64,000 nucleotides of DNA, taken from Clostridia bacterium. GTDB taxonomy: Bacteria; Bacillota; Clostridia; TANB77; CAG-508. Positions 9,589 to 18,410 of this stretch are shown here, piece by piece; within the stretch, counting starts at the first letter, position 1, and every line of letters starts with the position of its first letter. A program made the position numbers and the translations under genes. The DNA lies in the NCBI GenBank assembly GCA_022796855.1, contig JAAWJM010000002.1, positions 54,733 to 118,732 on the forward strand. Direction: 5' to 3'. The notes under the pieces are model-generated. The model did no database searches and was not told the origin of the DNA. It saw only the letters and a list, made by a program, of their open reading frames with translations.

Positions 9589-11256
9589 CTAAAATACTAC
9601 CATTCTAACCTCTTTGCCCTTAAATGCAAATACCATTTTGGTAATATTTTCAAATCCTCTTTCTTGTAAATTTTCTTCATATTTTTTCTCTTCTATCTGC
9701 TTTTTCGCATTTTCTATCGTATCTTCAATTGTCTTTTCTTCTTTGTTTTCTAACACTTTAAATTCCATAATAAAACTATTGGCTGTTTTATCTTTTGGTT
9801 CTAGCATAATATCATATCTACCATACCCAGATTCTCGGTTGGAATTGACATAGTAAGTGTCACGTAACCCCACTAATATTCCTAGTACAAAGGCATGGTA
9901 AAAGTTTTCGGCTGTATTTTCTCCTACATCCATAAAACTAAACATTTCTCTTACTAGTACATCAAATTTTTTCTCAAATTCTTTTAAATTTAATGTAACC
10001 AAATCTTTTAAAATACTTCTTAAATCATTTCCAATTACTTTATCATTAAACCAATTTCGTACAATGCTTCGGAACAATTCTTTTATTTCATTGTTTGGTA
10101 TTTTTACTTTATACAATCCTTCTGATTTATTAACGGTTTCAACTACTTTTAAATACCCTGTTCCTAGTAACAACCCCCATATATTATTTTCGTTTTGTTC
10201 AATATTAACAATAACAGTTTCCTGGTCGATATATACTTCTAATTCTTCATCTTGTAACAATCTCTCTATTTTTTCTTTTAATACCATGGAATTTTTTAGT
10301 GTCATTTTGATTAAGTCATTTGAACTCGTATTTACCCAATATGGTACTAATTCTCGATCGCTTAAATAATTTAATATGCTCCATGGATTGTAAATTTCTG
10401 TGAGATTTCCAATTGTATAGCCATCATACCATTTTTTGATATCTTCTTTCTTATCTTGAATTTCAAAATCTTTTATCAACTTATCCATTTCTTTTTCGGT
10501 TATTCCAAAATCATCACTAAACTCATTATCGAATACTGTATATACTTTAAAATTATTTGCTCCACTAAAAATACTTTCTTTGGCAACTCGACTTACTCCT
10601 GTTATTACAGTCTTTTCTAAGTATGGATTATCTTTAAATGTTGTTCCATAAAATGTTTTGAAAAATTTGATTACTTCTTCATAATAGCCTTCTACATAGG
10701 CATTTTGTAATGGCACATCATATTCATCTAAAAATAACATTACTGGCTTATCATAATGCCTGTTTAAATATTTCGAAAGTTGTCTAACACTGTTTTTTAA
10801 TGTGTTTTCATCTTCTTTGCACCATAGAATTTCTTTTATTTGTTCTTTTTCTTCTGGATAAATTTTATCACTATCTAATAAATAACGATGTTCTTGGTAC
10901 ATTTCTACTACTGCTGTTTTAAGGTTTAATAACATTTTTTCATAATTTGTATCGTTGACATCTTTTAGTGTCATATAAATACATGGATATGCCCCTAGTT
11001 TGGAGGTATATTGTTCTTCTTGCTCCATGATTTTTAAGTTAGCAAATAATTCTTCATTGTTTTTAGCGGTACAATCAAAATAGTATTTTAACATACTCAT
11101 ATTTAATGTTTTTCCAAATCTTCGTGGTCTTGTCACTAATATCACACTAGATTGATTGTCGATAATATCCTTAATATACAGTGATTTATCAATATAATAA
11201 TTGTTTCTCGTACGTAGCATTTTAAAATCACTGACACCTATTCCAATTCCTTGCAT
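9589..11256 (-). CDS. AAA-ATPase-like / PD-(D/E)XK nuclease family protein
   Basis: A 555-residue member of the PF09820 plus PF08011 (DUF1703) family that is greatly expanded in gut anaerobes. The N-terminal AAA-like domain begins GIGVSDFKMLR, then YIDKSLYI and a Walker A-like VTRPRRFGKT (about residue 43), with Walker B-like MLFLDEYD near residue 175. The C-terminal PD-(D/E)XK domain has GYGRYDIML (about 485) and FIMEFKV (about 500), giving the D..ExK triad. No physiological role is established. The frame is intact. It is flanked by rpsO and pyk and has no obvious partner. Confidence 0.85.
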   Translation of the reverse strand: MQGIGIGVSDFKMLRTRNNYYIDKSLYIKDIIDNQSSVILVTRPRRFGKTLNMSMLKYYFDCTAKNNEELFANLKIMEQEEQYTSKLGAYPCIYMTLKDVNDTNYEKMLLNLKTAVVEMYQEHRYLLDSDKIYPEEKEQIKEILWCKEDENTLKNSVRQLSKYLNRHYDKPVMLFLDEYDVPLQNAYVEGYYEEVIKFFKTFYGTTFKDNPYLEKTVITGVSRVAKESIFSGANNFKVYTVFDNEFSDDFGITEKEMDKLIKDFEIQDKKEDIKKWYDGYTIGNLTEIYNPWSILNYLSDRELVPYWVNTSSNDLIKMTLKNSMVLKEKIERLLQDEELEVYIDQETVIVNIEQNENNIWGLLLGTGYLKVVETVNKSEGLYKVKIPNNEIKELFRSIVRNWFNDKVIGNDLRSILKDLVTLNLKEFEKKFDVLVREMFSFMDVGENTAENFYHAFVLGILVGLRDTYYVNSNRESGYGRYDIMLEPKDKTANSFIMEFKVLENKEEKTIEDTIENAKKQIEEKKYEENLQERGFENITKMVFAFKGKEVRMVVF

Positions 11257-11368
11257 TGCATTGCACCTACTTTCTTTTTTATTCTACTATACCCTATACA
11301 AAAAAGCAAGAACTATTTTCACCTTCAGTTTAATCCTATCGTTTGATGAATATACTTCTAAAACCTTA

Positions 11369-11408
11369 CAAAAAAAGGAGATTTCTACTATGATAGTATC
11401 AATCTCCT
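11369..11408 (-). terminator. Terminator of the pyruvate kinase gene
   Basis: On the minus strand an inverted repeat (11401-11407 with 11377-11383, with inner ACTAT/ATAGT pairing) is followed by seven T. It lies 14 bases after the pyk stop. Confidence 0.75.
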
Positions 11409-11421
11409 CTTGTATTATTTT

Positions 11422-12858
11422 CTACACTCTAGCAACTCCACTTACGATTTTGCTTTCTTTAATGTTGTTGATTAGCTTATGTCCTCCAGAAATAACAACT
11501 AAATCCCCTGTTTCTAAAATTCCTTTTGTTTTTAATTTTTCAATTCCTGCTACTATCATGTCTTCTACACGTTCTTTTGTTTCAACATAAACTGGGTAAA
11601 CATTCCATGCTAATGCTAATTGGTTAAAGGTTCTTCTATTATCTGTTACTGCTAAAATTGGGCAACCTGCTCCCATTCCAGAAAATTTTCTTGCTGTATC
11701 GCCAGATTTTGTATAGCAAATAATTGCTTCTGCTTTTGTGTTTTTTGCCATAACACAGCTTGAATATACAATATTAGAACCTAAATCATTTAGTTCAATA
11801 TTTGTATTTTCTTCAAATTTTTTCCAATAATCAATTTCTGGTTCTACTCTACGTGCAATTTTAGTCATTGTTTGAACGCATTCTAGTGGGAATTTACCCA
11901 TTGCACATTCTCCTGAAAGCATGATAGCACTTGTTCTATCAAAAATAGCATTTGCTACGTCACTTGCTTCTGCTCTTGTTGGTAATGGGTTGCTCATCAT
12001 AGATTCTAGCATTTGTGTTGCTGTAATTGCTGGTTTGTTTGCACGATTTGATAGTTTAATGAATTTCTTTTGCATAACTGGTGGTTCGGTAAAATCAGTC
12101 TCAGTTGCCATGTCTCCACGAGCAATCATTTGAGCATCTGCTTTTTCTACAATAACTTCCATATTGCTTAGACCTTCTACGTTTTCTACCTTTGTGATGA
12201 TTTTAACATCTGTTCCACCATTGGCATCTAATACTTCTCTTACTTGACGAATGTCATCTTCATTTCTTGCAAATGATACAGCAACATAATCATAATCATG
12301 TTCACAAGCAGTTTTCAGGTCATTAATATCTTTTTCTTTTAATGCTGGTAAACGAATGGCTGTTCCTGGTAGGTTCATTGTTTTTCTACTTCCTAGTCCA
12401 TTTCCATGAACAACAGTACAAACAATATCTTTACCAACGATTTCGTCTACAACTAATTCGATAGCACCATCATCTATTAATACTTTTGATCCTGGTTTTA
12501 AATCTTGGTATAAATTTTTATAACTTACTGATACTCTATCTTTATCACCAACAATGTCTTCATTTACTAAAGTAAATTTTTGTCCATCTTCTAATTTGAT
12601 TTTTTCATTTTTTCCTGTAACAAGCATACCTGTTCTTATTTCAGGTCCTTGCATATCTAATATCATTGCAATTGGAATATCTAGTTCTTTTCTTAAACGA
12701 ATGATATCTTCTGTTTTCTCGGATTGTTCATCCCAACTTCCGTGTGAATAGTTAATTCTACATACATTCAATCCTGCATCAAATAAATCCTCTAGCATAT
12801 GTTCACTAGCAGGTCCAATGGTTCCAACAATTTTGGTCTTTTTTAAATCTTTTTTCAA
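11422..12858 (-). CDS. pyk: Pyruvate kinase
   Basis: Last ATP-forming step of glycolysis (PEP + ADP to pyruvate + ATP). About 478 residues, with no C-terminal PEP-utiliser extension. Motifs: TKIVGTIGPAS at the N-terminus, RINYSHG, the catalytic lysine loop IITKVENVEG, the Mg/substrate motif MIARGDMATE and ATQMLESM. The C-terminal allosteric domain contains CYTKSGDTARK. The frame opens at 12906, but that codon lies on the -10 element of the promoter. I therefore use the TTG at 12858, 6 bases after GAGGGA. Confidence 0.95.
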   Translation of the reverse strand: MKKDLKKTKIVGTIGPASEHMLEDLFDAGLNVCRINYSHGSWDEQSEKTEDIIRLRKELDIPIAMILDMQGPEIRTGMLVTGKNEKIKLEDGQKFTLVNEDIVGDKDRVSVSYKNLYQDLKPGSKVLIDDGAIELVVDEIVGKDIVCTVVHGNGLGSRKTMNLPGTAIRLPALKEKDINDLKTACEHDYDYVAVSFARNEDDIRQVREVLDANGGTDVKIITKVENVEGLSNMEVIVEKADAQMIARGDMATETDFTEPPVMQKKFIKLSNRANKPAITATQMLESMMSNPLPTRAEASDVANAIFDRTSAIMLSGECAMGKFPLECVQTMTKIARRVEPEIDYWKKFEENTNIELNDLGSNIVYSSCVMAKNTKAEAIICYTKSGDTARKFSGMGAGCPILAVTDNRRTFNQLALAWNVYPVYVETKERVEDMIVAGIEKLKTKGILETGDLVVISGGHKLINNIKESKIVSGVARV

Positions 12859-12894
12859 TTTAATTCCCTCTTTCCTAATTTTTTTCACGTAGGT

Positions 12895-12924
12895 ATTATA
12901 ACACAAATAAAATTATATATTCAA
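12895..12924 (-). promoter_or_regulatory. Sigma-A type promoter of pyk
   Basis: On the minus strand TTGAAT (12924-12919), an 18-base spacer and TATAAT (12900-12895) lie about 40 bases upstream of the proposed TTG start. The -10 box overlaps the longest open frame, which argues against the upstream start. Confidence 0.6.
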
Positions 12925-13126
12925 TACTATTTGCATAAAAATTTTGACATTTTTGTAGTTTTTTCACGAATATTAGATTTTACCATCGAAATTTTCTACA
13001 AATTGTTGTAATGCCTGTATGTGGTTTTTAGTAATTCTTCATATAATACTCTCTTTTATCCCAAATCGTTCCATTTCATTTCCCCCCACGTAAACATTAT
13101 AAACAAAATAAAACAAAATTGCAAAC

Positions 13127-13158
13127 CTAAAAAATAAGACCCGGTATGGGTCTTATTT
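13127..13158 (-). terminator. Terminator overlapping the stop of the 90-residue gene
   Basis: Perfect 11-bp stem (13132-13142 with 13148-13158), loop of five. On the minus strand it is followed by a T-run. The stem contains the stop codon of the upstream gene. Confidence 0.75.
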
Positions 13159-13425
13159 CGAAACTTTTTTGTTTTTAGTGTCATATTCTGCAAAAATTTG
13201 CTCTGCACAGGAAGCACATAGTCCCTCCACTTTTCCTAAAAATTCAAACACTCCCTTAGGCATGCAAAAGTTACTCAGAAATCTCTTGTGATTGCGTCCG
13301 ATTATACAGTAACCTTCATAAACTACCCTTTTCCAAAAAAATATTTTCCGTATAACCTGAAACTCAAAAACACAAACCTTTTCATTAACAATTGTAGGTT
13401 TTATCCTACTGCTAAAATCCTTCAT
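13153..13425 (-). CDS. Small hypothetical protein with CxxC
   Basis: A 90-residue basic protein I do not recognise. Its central part is aromatic and basic (IRKIFFWKRVVYEGYC), followed near the C-terminus by GLCASCAEQIF, which holds a CxxC pair that could bind metal. No signal peptide or membrane helix. I chose the Met at 13425 because GGAGG stands 4 bases upstream; the frame itself opens at 13473. It has its own terminator and is flanked by pyk and a small membrane protein of opposite direction. Confidence 0.6.
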   Translation of the reverse strand: MKDFSSRIKPTIVNEKVCVFEFQVIRKIFFWKRVVYEGYCIIGRNHKRFLSNFCMPKGVFEFLGKVEGLCASCAEQIFAEYDTKNKKVSK

Positions 13426-13596
13426 GTTGCCTCCATTTCTACTATGTAAAGTAGTATTCATAATTTCCCACATACATAGTTAAAACACATACCTATTTGC
13501 TACATATGAGATTATATCACTTTATGTCTATTTTTGCAAATCAACTCAAAATATGCTATAATAAAGTTATATTATAAACCCAAGGAGGAATGTATT

Positions 13597-13854
13597 ATGA
13601 CATTTAAAGAACAGCTCAAACAGGAACTCGCAAATACTCGGCGCTATACATTTAAGGATGTAGTTTTAAGAGTAGAGCACCCTCTTAAGTTTTGGGTACT
13701 ATTTTCTTTTTTAAGCTTTGTCGCCCTTAAAGTTTTAATTGCTTTTGGGGAAATACCCTCATATGAATTTTGGCATGCACTGATCTGGTTATCAGGAGTT
13801 TTCTTATGTGCAGTAGTGCTTTTGCCAGAAGAAGAAAGAAAATCGGACAATTAA
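13597..13854 (+). CDS. Small two-helix membrane protein, unknown
   Basis: An 85-residue protein with a basic amphipathic N-terminus (about 30 residues), then two hydrophobic helices (about 32-50 and 60-77) and a short acidic tail. No family recognised. The ATG at 13597 follows AAGGAGG; the frame extends upstream to 13534 without ribosome-site support. Codon use is slightly richer in GC than its neighbours and includes CGG and CGC arginine codons. It ends inside a strong terminator. Confidence 0.65.
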   Translation: MTFKEQLKQELANTRRYTFKDVVLRVEHPLKFWVLFSFLSFVALKVLIAFGEIPSYEFWHALIWLSGVFLCAVVLLPEEERKSDN

Positions 13855-13869
13855 GTCCGATTTTCTTTT
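13838..13869. terminator. Bidirectional terminator between convergent genes
   Basis: Perfect 11-bp stem (13838-13848 with 13855-13865), loop of six containing the TAA of the upstream gene, followed by TTTTC on plus and preceded by an A-rich tract, so it can also end the opposite transcript from glgP. Confidence 0.75.
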
Positions 13870-13873
13870 CTTC

Positions 13874-16447
13874 TTACTCACTAGTAATCCATTTTACTAA
13901 ATCCAAATTCGCACTGTCTAGTAGCATTTTGTGTTTTGGCATGACACGGAAGGTGTAGCCGTAGTTTCCTCCTGTGGTTAGTTCTATTTTGGCTTTGTAT
14001 AGGTAGGTGTTTGGTTTTCCTTCTATTTCTTCTACAAATTTCATTGGAATAATTTGCATGCTTTTTACGACTCCGTTATCTAGTATTTTTCCATAGTAGG
14101 TTTCTACTTCTATGTTTTCACGATCGATGTTTGGAAGTTCGACTGAGCAAGTTACTTCTATATTGTTTCCAGCATCTAGGGTAATGTTTTCTAGGTTGCT
14201 TTTTTGATGTATTTTGATGTCGTTCCAGTTATTGTATAGTTCATTTTTCCATGCTTGGAAAGAGGTTACTTCTTCTAAATCGTTAAAGTATTGGTTGGTT
14301 AGGTTCATAAGTGGCATGTATAATTTATCTACATAGTCTACTACCATTCTAGAAGTACTGTATTTTCCACCTGTGGAAATAATCGAATTTTTCATGTATT
14401 CCATCCATTTTGCCGAAATTCCATTTTTATCTTTTTCGTAATAGATTGGAATAATCTTATTTTCTAAGGTTTGATAAATACTTTGGCTATCGGCATTGTC
14501 TTGTGCCTCATAAGATGGGTATTGTTCATTGCTTCCTATTAACCAACCATTCTTCATATTATATCCTTCTGCCCACCAACCATCAGAAATACTAAAGTTT
14601 ACAACACCATTAACAGATGCTTTTTGTCCACTGGTTCCAGATGCTTCCATTGGTCTTCTTGGGTTATTTAGCCATACATCTACACCACTTACTAAATATC
14701 TTGCAATTTGGATATTGTAGTTTTCTAAAATAAAAATTTTTCCTTTAAATTGTGGTTTTAACGATATTTCGTGAATGTATTTAATTAAATCTTGTCCCTC
14801 TTTATCCGCTGGATGTGCTTTTCCTGCAAATATAATTTGAACAGGACGTTCTTGGTCATTTAGTATTTGAGTAATTCGTTCTAAGTCTCTAAAAATTAGG
14901 GTTGCTCTTTTATAGGTTGCAAATCTTCTTGCAAACCCAATCGTTAAAGCATTTGGATCCAATTTTGAAACAATTTCTCTTATTTCATCATAGCCACAAC
15001 CTGCATTTTTCATGCGGTTTGTTACATTTTCTTTTACTAAATTTAGTAGTTTTACTTTTCTATCTACATGTGCTTTCCACAATTCCTCATTTGGAATATT
15101 GGCAATTCCTTTCCAAGTTTCATCATCGTAAATGGCGTCTTGCCAGAATGGTGTTAGGTATTTGTTATATAGTTCTTTTAAGTTTGGGGCAAGCCAAGAA
15201 CAAGTATGAATTCCGTTGGTAATATGGGTAATTGGCGACTCATCTGCTGAAATATTTGGCCATACATCACCAAATAATTCTCTTGATACTTCCCCATGTA
15301 ATTTACTAACTCCATTTTTCTTTCCTGCAATTTTTAATGCTAGAATTCCCATATTGAACCCTTGCTCCAAATAATCACATGGTTTCATTCCAAGTTTTAA
15401 GAAGCTTTCTCTTTCTAGCCCTAACCTTGGCCAAAAGTCTTTAAAGTATTTTTCTACTAAATCAAGTGGGAAGATGTCATTTCCAGCTGGTACTGGTGTA
15501 TGTGTGGTAAATACCGTTTTGGAAGAGGCAATTTCTCTTGCAATTTCAAACGATACTTGTTTTTCTTCCATAATGTCTTTGATGATTTCTAATAATAAGA
15601 AAGAAGAATGTCCTTCGTTCATATGGTATACGGTTGGATTTAATCCTAATATTTTTAGAAGATGAGCCCCTGCCATTCCTAATACAATCTCTTGGCGAAT
15701 TCTCATTTCTTGGTCTCCACCGTATAGTTTTAGGGTAACTTCCCTATCCTCTGGGTTTGCGTTTTGGTCAATATCCGAATCTAATAAGTATAGAGTGACT
15801 CTTCCTACATTAATTTTCCATACCTTTAGATATACTTTTCTTTTTGGAAATTTGACATCGATAATCAAATCTTCTCCCTCTTTATTTTTTACGGGTAAGA
15901 TTGGAAGATTGTACAAATCGATGTTATGATAGATATTTTCTTGGTCACCATAGCGATTGATTTTTTGGTTGAAATATCCATTTTTATAAAGTAGACCAAT
16001 TGCCACAAAAGGTAGCCCAAGGTCACTTGCCGATTTTAAATGGTCACCAGAAAGAATACCAAGTCCTCCTGAATAGATTGGCACAATTTCATCTAGCCCA
16101 TATTCTGCTGAAAAATAGGCAATTAAATCATTTTTGTTGTTTGGATATTTTTTAGAAAACCAAGTATTTTTGCTATTCATGTATCCATCAAAATCATTTA
16201 CTACTTTATCATAGCTTTTTAATAAGGTTTCATTTGCTGCTGCTTGTTCTAATTTTTCTTGTGATACTTGTTTTAAGAATTTTACAGGATTTTTTCCGAT
16301 TGTTTCCCATAAATCAATATCAATTTCTTTGAATAGTCTTAAATATTCACTATTCCATGCCCACCATAAGTTGTTTGCCATTTCTGATAAACGGTTAATC
16401 CTTTTTGGTAATTGTGGATTAACGGTAATTCGATTAAACATATACAT
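13874..16447 (-). CDS. glgP: Alpha-glucan (glycogen) phosphorylase, DUF3417-containing type
   Basis: Releases glucose-1-phosphate from glycogen or maltodextrin, cytoplasmic. 857 residues, as in the AglP/GlgP-like subfamily with an N-terminal DUF3417 domain (residues about 5-110, NNLWWAWN near residue 25). The phosphorylase core follows: SAEYGLDE, SGGLGILSGDH, MNEGHSSF, GFARRFATYKRA and ASGTSGQKASVNG, whose lysine (about 609) is in the place of the PLP-binding lysine. An extra beta-rich C-terminal domain of about 120 residues follows. The first ATG (16447) is 9 bases after AAGGAGG. It is monocistronic. Confidence 0.94.
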   Translation of the reverse strand: MYMFNRITVNPQLPKRINRLSEMANNLWWAWNSEYLRLFKEIDIDLWETIGKNPVKFLKQVSQEKLEQAAANETLLKSYDKVVNDFDGYMNSKNTWFSKKYPNNKNDLIAYFSAEYGLDEIVPIYSGGLGILSGDHLKSASDLGLPFVAIGLLYKNGYFNQKINRYGDQENIYHNIDLYNLPILPVKNKEGEDLIIDVKFPKRKVYLKVWKINVGRVTLYLLDSDIDQNANPEDREVTLKLYGGDQEMRIRQEIVLGMAGAHLLKILGLNPTVYHMNEGHSSFLLLEIIKDIMEEKQVSFEIAREIASSKTVFTTHTPVPAGNDIFPLDLVEKYFKDFWPRLGLERESFLKLGMKPCDYLEQGFNMGILALKIAGKKNGVSKLHGEVSRELFGDVWPNISADESPITHITNGIHTCSWLAPNLKELYNKYLTPFWQDAIYDDETWKGIANIPNEELWKAHVDRKVKLLNLVKENVTNRMKNAGCGYDEIREIVSKLDPNALTIGFARRFATYKRATLIFRDLERITQILNDQERPVQIIFAGKAHPADKEGQDLIKYIHEISLKPQFKGKIFILENYNIQIARYLVSGVDVWLNNPRRPMEASGTSGQKASVNGVVNFSISDGWWAEGYNMKNGWLIGSNEQYPSYEAQDNADSQSIYQTLENKIIPIYYEKDKNGISAKWMEYMKNSIISTGGKYSTSRMVVDYVDKLYMPLMNLTNQYFNDLEEVTSFQAWKNELYNNWNDIKIHQKSNLENITLDAGNNIEVTCSVELPNIDRENIEVETYYGKILDNGVVKSMQIIPMKFVEEIEGKPNTYLYKAKIELTTGGNYGYTFRVMPKHKMLLDSANLDLVKWITSE

Positions 16448-16641
16448 AGTAATATTTCCTCCTTAGTTCTTTTACAAATATTTTTCTTTTTGTATCGACA
16501 TACTTATTATCCATTATAATAAATAAAAAGTCAAATACTTTTTAGGAAATTTTTTGACTTTTTTAAAAATTTGTGTTATCCCTTAGAAGTATGTCAAAAT
16601 CTTTCATAAAATTTTGACATACAATAACTTCCAATTCCTTG

Positions 16642-16663
16642 CTATTCGGTTACAACCGAATAG
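16642..16663. promoter_or_regulatory. Perfect 10-bp palindrome in a 409-base gene-free gap
   Basis: The gap 16448-16856 between divergent glgP and the XRE gene holds no gene. At 16642-16663 two 10-bp arms CTATTCGGTT/AACCGAATAG meet with a two-base centre, an operator-like dyad. A second, weaker hairpin (AAAACC/GGTTTT, about 16692-16712) follows, then a stretch 16730-16770 with GGTAATCTTAAGG that I cannot place. The dyad could bind the adjacent XRE regulator. Confidence 0.4.
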
Positions 16664-16856
16664 TCGCTAATCTCTCATAAAAAACGCCCAAAAACCGCAA
16701 AGGTTTTAATTACGCTAAAGGTAATTTCTGGTAATCTTAAGGGGTTAACGTTGCTTTTTTATGCATAAAATTCCGTATAATATCCACAATAACTATCAAA
16801 TATCTTCCTTCCCTTCTAAAATTAGTTTTGTTATTTTATATTACAGGTGATTAATA

Positions 16857-17198
16857 ATGAAAGTAGATAAAAAGAACACAACAATCAAAATTGGAGATTT
16901 ATTAAGAAGAACAAGAAAATCTCTTGGCTACACCCAAGAAGATGTTGCAGAAAGATTAGATCTAGCTTCAAGATATGTTTCCGATATTGAACGAAATAAA
17001 ACAAAAGGTAGTATTGATACATTGGTAAAACTATGTAACATTTATCACATTACTCCTACTTATGTATTACAAGAATACTTGGAATTAAAAGATGAATTTA
17101 AAATTGACCCAGATTTAATCGGATTCTACAAGTTAGATAGACGAGAACAAGAAGTTGTTTTAGCACTCATTCAATATATGAATATAACAAAAAAATAA
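16857..17198 (+). CDS. XRE-family transcriptional regulator
   Basis: A 113-residue single-domain DNA-binding protein. The helix-turn-helix covers residues about 12-66: IGDLLRRTRKSLGYTQEDVA, then RYVSDIERNKT as recognition helix, then KLCNIYHITP. The C-terminal 45 residues may dimerise. The start follows AGGTGA. It resembles the regulator at 60896-61246 in the second mobile element (same SRY..IE.N.T.GSI pattern). It sits divergent to glgP and next to an operator-like palindrome. Confidence 0.85.
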   Translation: MKVDKKNTTIKIGDLLRRTRKSLGYTQEDVAERLDLASRYVSDIERNKTKGSIDTLVKLCNIYHITPTYVLQEYLELKDEFKIDPDLIGFYKLDRREQEVVLALIQYMNITKK

Positions 17199-17226
17199 AG
17201 TGATACGGAAATCACTTTATTTTTTT
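17195..17226 (+). terminator. Terminator of the XRE gene
   Basis: Perfect 10-bp stem (17195-17204 with 17211-17220), loop of six, followed by TTTTTT. The stem overlaps the stop codon. Confidence 0.8.
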
Positions 17227-17238
17227 CTGCTAGTAAAT

Positions 17239-17919
17239 TTAGTCTATGGTTGTGGCAGTTCTTCCACTTCCTACTACATTTTCTTGTAAAGAACGCCATG
17301 TGTTACAACCAATAATGCCATCTACTGCTAATCCTCTACTTGCTTGGTATCTTCTTACTGCATTATAAGTGTTATTTCCAAATATTCCGTCTAAACCACC
17401 TGTCGTGTAGCCTAATGTGTTTAAATCGTCTTGAGCAATTAGTACATAGACACTTAGACTACCTCTACGAAGCATTGGATACCCTCCGCTTGAACAAGCA
17501 GGTGGGCTTTGTCTTCTATCGAAATGTACCCATGTTGGGGATATGCTTACTGGTTCTATATAACTCCATAACCCAGAGTTTTTGGCACTATTTCGCAATG
17601 TTGCTCTTTGAGCATTTGTCCATAATTGTCCTACATCAAAAGCAGTTCCAGCATAATGTTGGGATTGCCCTGCATGACCTCCCTCCCATGGTCTTCGAAA
17701 GGCATAACCTACTGGGATTGGTCCTCCATACAATTTTCTTTGCGAATTCCATGAGGTCATGGTTCGCTTTGTCGTCCATAAAGTATTGCTTCTACTAGCA
17801 CCACGGAATTCTCTTACTGTAAGGGTTCGTCCTGTATTATATGGCATTGCTTCCGATAAATCTCGATAATATATTTCCATACGATCTGTATCGTTATTAT
17901 ATACAATAATTTTTGCCAT
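17239..17919 (-). CDS. M15-type peptidase with peptidoglycan-binding domain
   Basis: A likely zinc D-Ala-D-Ala carboxypeptidase or endolysin-like wall hydrolase of 226 residues. The catalytic part has QHYAGTAFDVG (His and Asp ligands, pattern HxxGxAxD, about residues 85-95) and WVHFD (third ligand, about 130). A PG_binding_1 repeat follows (about 155-210): QDDLNTLGY, DGIFGNNTYNAV, DGIIGCNTW. No signal peptide is present, which is unusual for a wall enzyme and resembles phage endolysins or spore enzymes. The start at 17919 is supported by AGAGGTG; the longer frame to 17985 would run through a terminator hairpin. Confidence 0.82.
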   Translation of the reverse strand: MAKIIVYNNDTDRMEIYYRDLSEAMPYNTGRTLTVREFRGASRSNTLWTTKRTMTSWNSQRKLYGGPIPVGYAFRRPWEGGHAGQSQHYAGTAFDVGQLWTNAQRATLRNSAKNSGLWSYIEPVSISPTWVHFDRRQSPPACSSGGYPMLRRGSLSVYVLIAQDDLNTLGYTTGGLDGIFGNNTYNAVRRYQASRGLAVDGIIGCNTWRSLQENVVGSGRTATTID

Positions 17920-17976
17920 GAAATCACCTCTACTTATTTTATGACTACCTAATAGAATATGTGATTTTAAATGGCG

Positions 17977-18019
17977 AAAAGCCAATTACAAGTCCATACT
18001 TCTCTTGTAATTGACTTTT
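17977..18019 (-). terminator. Terminator after the BlaI-type gene
   Basis: A 10-bp stem (18004-18013 with 17983-17992), extended by AAAG/CTTT pairs. On the minus strand it is followed by a T-rich tail. It separates the BlaI-like gene from the M15 gene. Confidence 0.65.
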
Positions 18020-18027
18020 CTTATAGA

Positions 18028-18330
18028 TTACAAATTTGCGATGTCCTCCTTTGTGATACCAAATATATCGCAAAGAACAGCTACTTTCTGTCTTAAATAG
18101 TCTTCTTTACTCACTAATACTTTGTAATAGAAAACTCTTCCGATTCGATAGCACTCTAAATATCCTTTTCCTCTCAGTCTAGTAAGGAAAGTGCTCACCG
18201 TTTGCGATTTCCACTCTTGATCAAACCGCCTGTTTACTGCTTCCGTAATCGGCAACAAGGATTCTTCTTCTCCTTTGTCCCAAATCACCGACATCACCAT
18301 TTCTTCACATTTTGTCATTAACTCCATCAT
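18028..18330 (-). CDS. BlaI/MecI/CopY-type winged-helix repressor
   Basis: A 100-residue protein with the BlaI-type winged helix: EEMVMSVIWDKGEE, then the recognition region WKSQTVSTFLTRLRGKGYLE and the wing YRIGRVFYYKVLVSKEDY. It is about 20 residues shorter than BlaI and so has a small dimer domain. No BlaR-like sensor protease or beta-lactamase is adjacent. It may act on the M15 wall peptidase downstream or on genes elsewhere; that is inference. Confidence 0.85.
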   Translation of the reverse strand: MMELMTKCEEMVMSVIWDKGEEESLLPITEAVNRRFDQEWKSQTVSTFLTRLRGKGYLECYRIGRVFYYKVLVSKEDYLRQKVAVLCDIFGITKEDIANL

Positions 18331-18410
18331 TGTCCCTCCATTTTAATGTAATCTATTATTTTGCAAAGTGCCTATCTATATTATACTATATTTATACATA
18401 ATTTGCAAAC

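Noticed and set aside
17340-17798. Plus-strand frame of 152 codons opposite the M15 gene
   Set aside because: The minus strand shows clear M15 and peptidoglycan-binding motifs; the plus frame is a by-product.
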